Source of the DNA: JANJWP01 sp049301335
GTDB lineage: Bacteria; Patescibacteriota; Gracilibacteria; BD1-5; UBA2023
Assembly (NCBI GenBank): GCA_049301335.1
Contig: JBAQKV010000007.1
Coordinates: forward strand, 1-7,842
Length of the DNA stretch: 7,842 nt
Direction: 5' to 3'
In this document: one piece after another, positions 5,183 to 7,842 of the stretch
How the letters are laid out: the number at the start of each line of letters is the position of its first letter
Position numbering within the stretch: the stretch's first letter is position 1
Translations under genes and position numbers: made by a program
Notes under the pieces: generated by a model
The model's input: only the letters and a program-made list of their open reading frames with translations
Told to the model about the DNA's origin: nothing
Database searches by the model: none

Positions 5183-6040
5183 TTAGCGGTCAATGGCGGT
5201 TTCTACCAACGTGGCGGTAACGTCGATTACCCGGTCAGATTCGCCGGACGGGAACATCGCGGCTTCCAATTCGGCGATATCGAACGAAGTCCGGACCGAA
5301 AGCGCCGTAACGCGGCGGTCGGCCATGAAGACTTCGAGACGGTTCGGATACGCGTCCACGAAATAGGGAAGTTTTCCGGATGCCGCCTCTTTGACGTCTT
5401 GAGGAACGTTCTCTCCGCGCGGCATGTCGTCTTTTTCGGGCATTACGTCCGAGACGGTTCCCGGAACGGCTTCGACGACGCGTTCCGTAATGGTTATGCG
5501 CCCTTCTCCCATGAAATGCGTAAGGTCTTCCACTTTCCCGCCGGTCGGTAGCACGCGGCCCGAACCGACGGAAAAATTCAAAAACGAATTCGCGGTTTCG
5601 TGTCCGGCGCCTCAGACGAACGACTGCGTGTGGATATAGAGTTCGACGTGCGCGTCCGGAACGTCGTGAGCGCAGGAAGTCGGATTGCCTTCGGCGTCGA
5701 AATCCTGACGGAGCTGGATTCTGGAACGCAGGCTTCGGCGTTCGGGCCCGCGGCGCACGCCGTTGTCGAAACCGTTCTCGTCGCTCTTCACGCTCCGCAC
5801 GGATTCGATTCCCCCGTCCGCGTCCAGGAAGACGGTGATTTGTTCGTCCGCCTCTCCAGCGAGCAGGAGGTTCGCCGTGAGTTTGATCGGACGCCCTTCG
5901 AAAAACGTCACGCTCGCGGGAACCGATCCGTAAAAATGGGCGATGTGCGGAGTGGGGCGTTCGCTTTTCGAAAGCACCCGTTCGAGGAACGCTTTCCAAT
6001 CGGTTTTGCCGACCTCGGACGAATTCTGGGAATTCTTCAT
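5183..6040 (-). CDS. Unrecognised beta-rich protein with one UGA(Gly), upstream of the dipeptidase
   Basis: The frame runs from ATG 6040 to TAA 5183-5185 (285 residues) with a single TGA at 5612-5614 (codon 143). The two halves are in the same frame. The second half has no ATG near its beginning and no promoter or ribosome-binding site of its own. No family is recognised. The N-terminus is polar with no signal peptide. The body alternates short hydrophobic strands with charged turns, suggesting a mainly beta fold. Two stretches look alike: ITVFLDADGGIESVRS (68-83) and LEVFMADRRVTALSVR (235-250), a possible duplicated hairpin unit, which suggests a two-domain repeat. The region around the TGA is Gly-rich (FV-[G]-GAGHE). 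It has a strong promoter (6062-6089) and is separated by four bases from the dipeptidase, so the two genes probably form an operon. Function is unknown. Confidence 0.85.
5612..5614 (-). other. In-frame TGA read as glycine (codon 143 of the unrecognised gene)
   Basis: The context is HTQSFV-[TGA]-GAGHETANSF on the minus strand. The frame is open for 142 codons before and 142 after this codon. Confidence 0.85.
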
Positions 6041-6061
6041 GAACGAAAGGGTTATTTCGTT

Positions 6062-6089
6062 TTTATATAAAGAAATTCGAAAACGTCAA
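6062..6089 (-). promoter_or_regulatory. Strong sigma-70-type promoter for the unrecognised gene / dipeptidase operon
   Basis: On the minus strand TTGACG (6084-6089, 5 of 6) and TATAAA (6062-6067, 5 of 6) are separated by 16 bases in an AT-rich patch that stands out in this DNA. Predicted transcription start is near 6055, with a leader of about 15 bases before ATG 6040. No Shine-Dalgarno sequence is seen in that leader. Confidence 0.75.
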
Positions 6090-6099
6090 AGTATTCGGC

Positions 6100-7842
6100 T
6101 TAGAGCGAACGGGTCGCAACTTCTTCCTGGAGCTTCGCTACGAACTCGGCGACGGTCGAGACGGTCTGCTCGTCGGTCTTGCGCGAGCGGACGGAAACGG
6201 TCTTGTCGGTGACTTCCTTTTCGCCGATGACGAGCGCGTAGTTGACGTGGTCGGTTTCGGCGTTGCGGATCTTCTTGCCGAGCCCGTCGGAAGACGAATC
6301 GAGTTCGACGCGGAGTCCCGCCTTCTTGCACGCGGCGAAGACTTCGTCGGCATAGGCCATGAAGTTTTCGGAAACCGGAAGGACACGAACCTGTTTCGGA
6401 GCCATCCAAAGCGGAAAATCTCCGGCGAAGTGTTCGATGGCGATGCCCATGAAACGTTCGAGCGATCCGGCGATGGCGCGGTGGATGACGACCGGACGTT
6501 CCTTTTCGCCCTTTTCGTTGACGAAGGAGAGGTCGAAGCGTTCCGGAAGGTTGAAGTCGCACTGGATGGTGGCGAGCTGCCATTCGCGTCCGATGGCGTC
6601 CTTGAACATGAAGTCGAGCTTCGGTCCGTAGAACGCGGCTTCGCCTTCTACGCGCTTGTAGTTGAGGCCGTTTTCCTGCGCGGCGGCTTCGAGAGCGCCT
6701 TCGGCGGTGTTCCAGACTTCGTCGCCGCCCAAGTATTTGGAACGGTCTTCCCCGCGGACGGAGAGCGATACCCAATACCCTTCCATGAGGCCCATGGTAG
6801 TGTAGAACTGCTTGATGACGGAGACGATGGTCGAAACCTCGTCGCGGATCTGGCCTACGCGGCAGAAGAGGTGCCCGTCGTCCTGGGTGATGGAGCGTAC
6901 GCGGGTGAGGCCGGAAAGCTGTCCGGTCTTTTCGTCGCGGTAGACGGTCGCCGGCTCGAAGTAGCGGATCGGCATGTCGCGGTAGCTGAACTGGTTGTCC
7001 GCGAAGATCTGCATGTGGTGCGGGCAGTTCATCGGTTTGAGGTGGAACTTTTCCTTGCTGGTTCCTCCGTAGACCGAGAACATGTCTTCGAGGTAGTGGC
7101 CCGCGTGGCCGGAGGTGACGTAGAGGTCTTCCTTGGCGAGGTGCGGAGTGCAGACGCGGAGGTAATCCTTATCTTTGTGGAGTTCCCAGAGGTAGTCTTC
7201 GATCGCCTTGCGGATGACCATGCCGTTAGGCTGGATGAGCGGAAGGCCCGACCCTACGAGCTGCGAGATGGTGAAAAGCTTGAGCTTGGCGCCGAGGATG
7301 CGGTGGTCGCGCTTCTTGGCTTCGGCGAGCATGTTGAGGTGCGCGTCGAGTTCTTCGCGCTTGTCGAAGGCGAACGCGTAGATGCGGGTGAGCTGCTTGT
7401 TGGCGGAATCGCCCTTCCAATACGCTCCGGCGAGTTTTTCGATCTTGAACGCGTTCTCGTCGAGTTCGCTGGTCTTTTCAACGTGGGGACCGCGGCACAT
7501 GTCGACGAAGGTTTCGGTACCGTTCTGGGCGATATTCTTATAGAACCCGATTTCGGTTTCGCCCTTGGCGGCGAGATCGTTTGCCATTTCGACCTTGTAA
7601 TCTTCGCCCTTGGAAGCGAGGAAAGCGACGGCTTCGGCGATCGGAAGCTTGTACGCTTCGAACTTCTGGTTCTGCTTGATGAGGTTTTTCACCTTCTTTT
7701 CGATTTCCTTGAGGGATTCGTCGTTAATGGCGACGTCGCCGAAATCGAAGTCGTAGTAGAAACCGTTCTCGATATCCGGACCGATGGCCATCTTGGCTTC
7801 CGGATAGAGGGATTTCACGGCCTGGGCCATGAGGTGCGCGAG
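6100..7842 (-). CDS. thrS: Threonyl-tRNA synthetase, 5' end cut by the window edge
   Basis: ThrRS charges tRNA-Thr with threonine and removes mischarged serine. 580 residues are visible, from inside the editing domain to TAA 6100-6102. By comparison with E. coli ThrRS (642 residues), about 75 N-terminal residues (the TGS domain and the first editing histidine) lie beyond the edge. Editing-site residues present: H3 (AHL), then C116 and H120 in MCRGPHV. The class II catalytic core shows motif 2 (VYRDEKTGQLSGLTRVRS, about 301-318) and motif 3 (GSLERFMGIAIEHFAG, about 459-474). Zinc ligands are C273 (MNCPHHM), H324 (QDDGHLFC) and H454 (VIHRAIAG), matching E. coli C334, H385 and H511. The anticodon-binding domain occupies the last ~100 residues. 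No in-frame TGA is present. No terminator is visible after the stop, so transcription may read into the operon at 6040. Confidence 0.97.
   Translation of the reverse strand, partial: LAHLMAQAVKSLYPEAKMAIGPDIENGFYYDFDFGDVAINDESLKEIEKKVKNLIKQNQKFEAYKLPIAEAVAFLASKGEDYKVEMANDLAAKGETEIGFYKNIAQNGTETFVDMCRGPHVEKTSELDENAFKIEKLAGAYWKGDSANKQLTRIYAFAFDKREELDAHLNMLAEAKKRDHRILGAKLKLFTISQLVGSGLPLIQPNGMVIRKAIEDYLWELHKDKDYLRVCTPHLAKEDLYVTSGHAGHYLEDMFSVYGGTSKEKFHLKPMNCPHHMQIFADNQFSYRDMPIRYFEPATVYRDEKTGQLSGLTRVRSITQDDGHLFCRVGQIRDEVSTIVSVIKQFYTTMGLMEGYWVSLSVRGEDRSKYLGGDEVWNTAEGALEAAAQENGLNYKRVEGEAAFYGPKLDFMFKDAIGREWQLATIQCDFNLPERFDLSFVNEKGEKERPVVIHRAIAGSLERFMGIAIEHFAGDFPLWMAPKQVRVLPVSENFMAYADEVFAACKKAGLRVELDSSSDGLGKKIRNAETDHVNYALVIGEKEVTDKTVSVRSRKTDEQTVSTVAEFVAKLQEEVATRSL

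Noticed and set aside
5612..5614. UGA as selenocysteine or tryptophan instead of glycine
   Set aside because: No SECIS-like hairpin was noticed after the TGA codons, and the proteins are not selenoprotein families. Tryptophan would break the VGIGT motif at 3980-3982.
1..7842. tRNA genes, CRISPR repeats, insertion sequences or integration sites
   Set aside because: No direct-repeat arrays, cloverleaf-like intergenic sequence, transposase-like frame or terminal inverted repeats were found. Intergenic gaps are all under 125 bases.

Overview
This window most likely comes from an ultra-small bacterium of the Candidate Phyla Radiation (Patescibacteria) in which UGA is read as glycine. That is genetic code 25, known from Gracilibacteria and Absconditabacteria (BD1-5 / SR1). 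The evidence is in the sequence. Three genes (377-1345, 3746-4342, 5183-6040) are each whole only if an in-frame TGA is a sense codon, and four such codons are visible. One of them falls exactly on the second glycine of a VGIGTxSPSxxLDVNG motif. All eight gene ends in the window use TAA (5) or TAG (3), never TGA. Hand counts of three 60-base lines gave 32, 32 and 34 G+C, so the DNA is above 50 % GC, which is unusual for a UGA-reassigned lineage. Standard-code gene calling fragments these genes.

Layout, left to right. Bases 1-2416 (minus strand): a pilT-type retraction ATPase (1358-2416), then 12 bases later a cyclic-nucleotide-binding-like + GAF sensor protein (377-1345), then a promoter and the first 109 codons of a gene running off the left edge (1-328). 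That fragment resembles the N-terminal domain placed ahead of VirD4/DUF87-type ATPases in CPR genomes. Bases 2416-2540 hold two divergent promoters. Bases 2540-4342 (plus strand): a YtxH-like membrane-anchored coiled-coil protein, grpE, and a small secreted protein with two UGA codons, each followed by a hairpin terminator. Bases 4408-6040 (minus strand): an unrecognised beta-rich protein and a VanX-family D-Ala-D-Ala dipeptidase, tightly coupled and behind their own strong promoter. Bases 6100-7842 (minus strand): thrS, missing its first ~75 codons at the window edge.

Functionally the window mixes housekeeping genes (thrS, grpE) with cell-surface genes: type IV pilus retraction, a possible DNA-transfer ATPase, peptidoglycan dipeptide hydrolysis and a secreted adhesin-like protein. 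This suits a host-attached lifestyle. Promoters sit close to start codons and clear Shine-Dalgarno sequences are scarce, so short leaders seem to be the norm here. No tRNA, rRNA, CRISPR array, insertion sequence or other mobile element was seen. No gene-free stretch exceeds 125 bases.
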